From Planctomycetota bacterium (GTDB lineage Bacteria > Planctomycetota > Phycisphaerae > Phycisphaerales > SM1A02), in contig JADFGE010000222.1 of the NCBI GenBank assembly GCA_022567855.1, positions 1-5,538 on the forward strand: a stretch of 5,538 nucleotides of DNA, in the 5' to 3' direction. The translations under genes and the position numbers were made by a program. The notes beneath the pieces were generated by a model that saw nothing but the letters and a program-made list of their open reading frames with translations, did not search any database and was not told the DNA's origin. Below are positions 5,132 through 5,538 of this stretch, one piece after another (position 1 is the stretch's first letter; each line of letters begins with the position of its first letter).

Positions 5132-5538
5132 TCTGGTCGAACCCTCGCCATTGAGGCTCGGGCTCTACTCCGCGGCTCTGAACCCTGCTTGCCAGCTGCC
5201 ACTGACAGCGAAGCCCAGCGGCGTCGTTCCGCCTGCGGCGGATGGGCCGCCCCAGGCGATTGCGTTGCCTCCTTTCGGGAAGACCGCGTTTCGCCCCCTT
5301 ATGGATGGGTTGCGGAAGGCGAGGATTTGAAAGAGATTGACTTTGCCCTTTCGCGAGGCGTTCACGTGGCCGGCAGCGTCGTCGATAATGGAGGGCTCCC
5401 GGTCGTAGGCGCTATTGCAGAGGGCACGGACCGCGGGGTTAACGGAAATAGCCAGTATAGCGTTTCCGGCGAAGATGGCGTTTTTGAGCTTTGGGTGCTT
5501 CCGCCCGCCGAAGGATTTCATCTTCGAGCGCGTGAAGG
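5132..5538 (+). CDS. Partial carboxypeptidase-regulatory-like domain protein, runs off the right edge, 5' end unclear
   Basis: A plus-strand frame is open from the TGA at 5129-5131 to the end of the window. From about 5318 its translation is clearly protein-like: GEDLKEIDFALSRGVHVAG, then SVVDNGGLPVVGAIAEG, then SVSGEDGVFELWVLPPAEGF and HLRAREG. The pattern G-x-V-x-D-x-x-G-x-P-V-x-G-A followed by DG-x-F-x-L-x-x-LPP fits the CarboxypepD_reg family, a small beta-sandwich repeated in many large secreted or surface proteins of planctomycetes and others. The opening string EGEDLKEIDFAL is typical of the linker between successive copies, so an earlier copy would be expected upstream. It is missing: residues read from 5132 to about 5275 look non-coding and no ATG occurs in frame (only TTG 5189, TTG 5327 and GTG 5366, none with a convincing binding site). 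The gene may be truncated at its 5' end, frameshifted, or a remnant. The domain call is fairly sure; whether it is intact is not. Confidence 0.6.

Noticed and set aside
5049..5330. 93-aa plus-strand open frame
   Set aside because: It begins at a TTG in the loop of a hairpin repeat and runs through three repeats. The composition is that of translated palindromes and I see no ribosome binding site.
5165..5521. 118-aa minus-strand open frame
   Set aside because: It overlaps, antisense, the carboxypeptidase-regulatory-like frame on the plus strand, which has the clear domain pattern. The minus frame has no recognisable domain.

Overview
The window looks like chromosomal DNA of a GC-rich bacterium. 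A planctomycete or a similar environmental lineage is my best guess: it has a lipid-anchored thioredoxin-fold protein fused to a metal-binding domain, a carboxypeptidase-regulatory-like protein fragment, and intergenic DNA full of short GC-rich palindromes of the GTCAGGC/GCCTGAC kind. This assignment is an impression from content, not a computed placement.

Layout. Positions 1-198 hold no gene I can support. Positions 249-3206 (+) encode one large Type IIG-like (Eco57I-like) restriction-modification enzyme. Its N-terminal PD-(D/E)XK nuclease, central adenine-N6 methyltransferase and C-terminal TaqI-type DNA-recognition domain lie in one chain. A GTG at 249 with a strong ribosome binding site is a better start than the GTG at 168. 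Positions 3207-3724 are a convergent intergenic region with several palindromes and GC-rich repeats. It starts with an orphan ribosome binding site that leads into a three-codon reading frame. Positions 3725-4909 (-) encode a probable exported lipoprotein with a thioredoxin fold (CGAC), a middle cysteine cluster and a C-terminal heavy-metal-associated domain (MRCPDC). Positions 4910-5131 hold that gene's ribosome binding site and a cluster of three CAGGC-type hairpins. From about 5132 to the right edge (+) an open frame without a usable start codon encodes a carboxypeptidase-regulatory-like beta-sandwich domain. It is either a gene with a lost 5' end or a remnant.

Working together. The restriction enzyme and the lipoprotein converge and probably have no functional link. 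The restriction enzyme can work alone, because nuclease, methyltransferase and specificity are in one polypeptide. No other defence gene is visible. The most interesting points are the thioredoxin/Cys-cluster/HMA fusion, the compositional block covering the recognition domain of the restriction enzyme, the unlisted partial gene at the right edge, and the hairpin cluster that abuts it. I found no clearly new multi-gene system.
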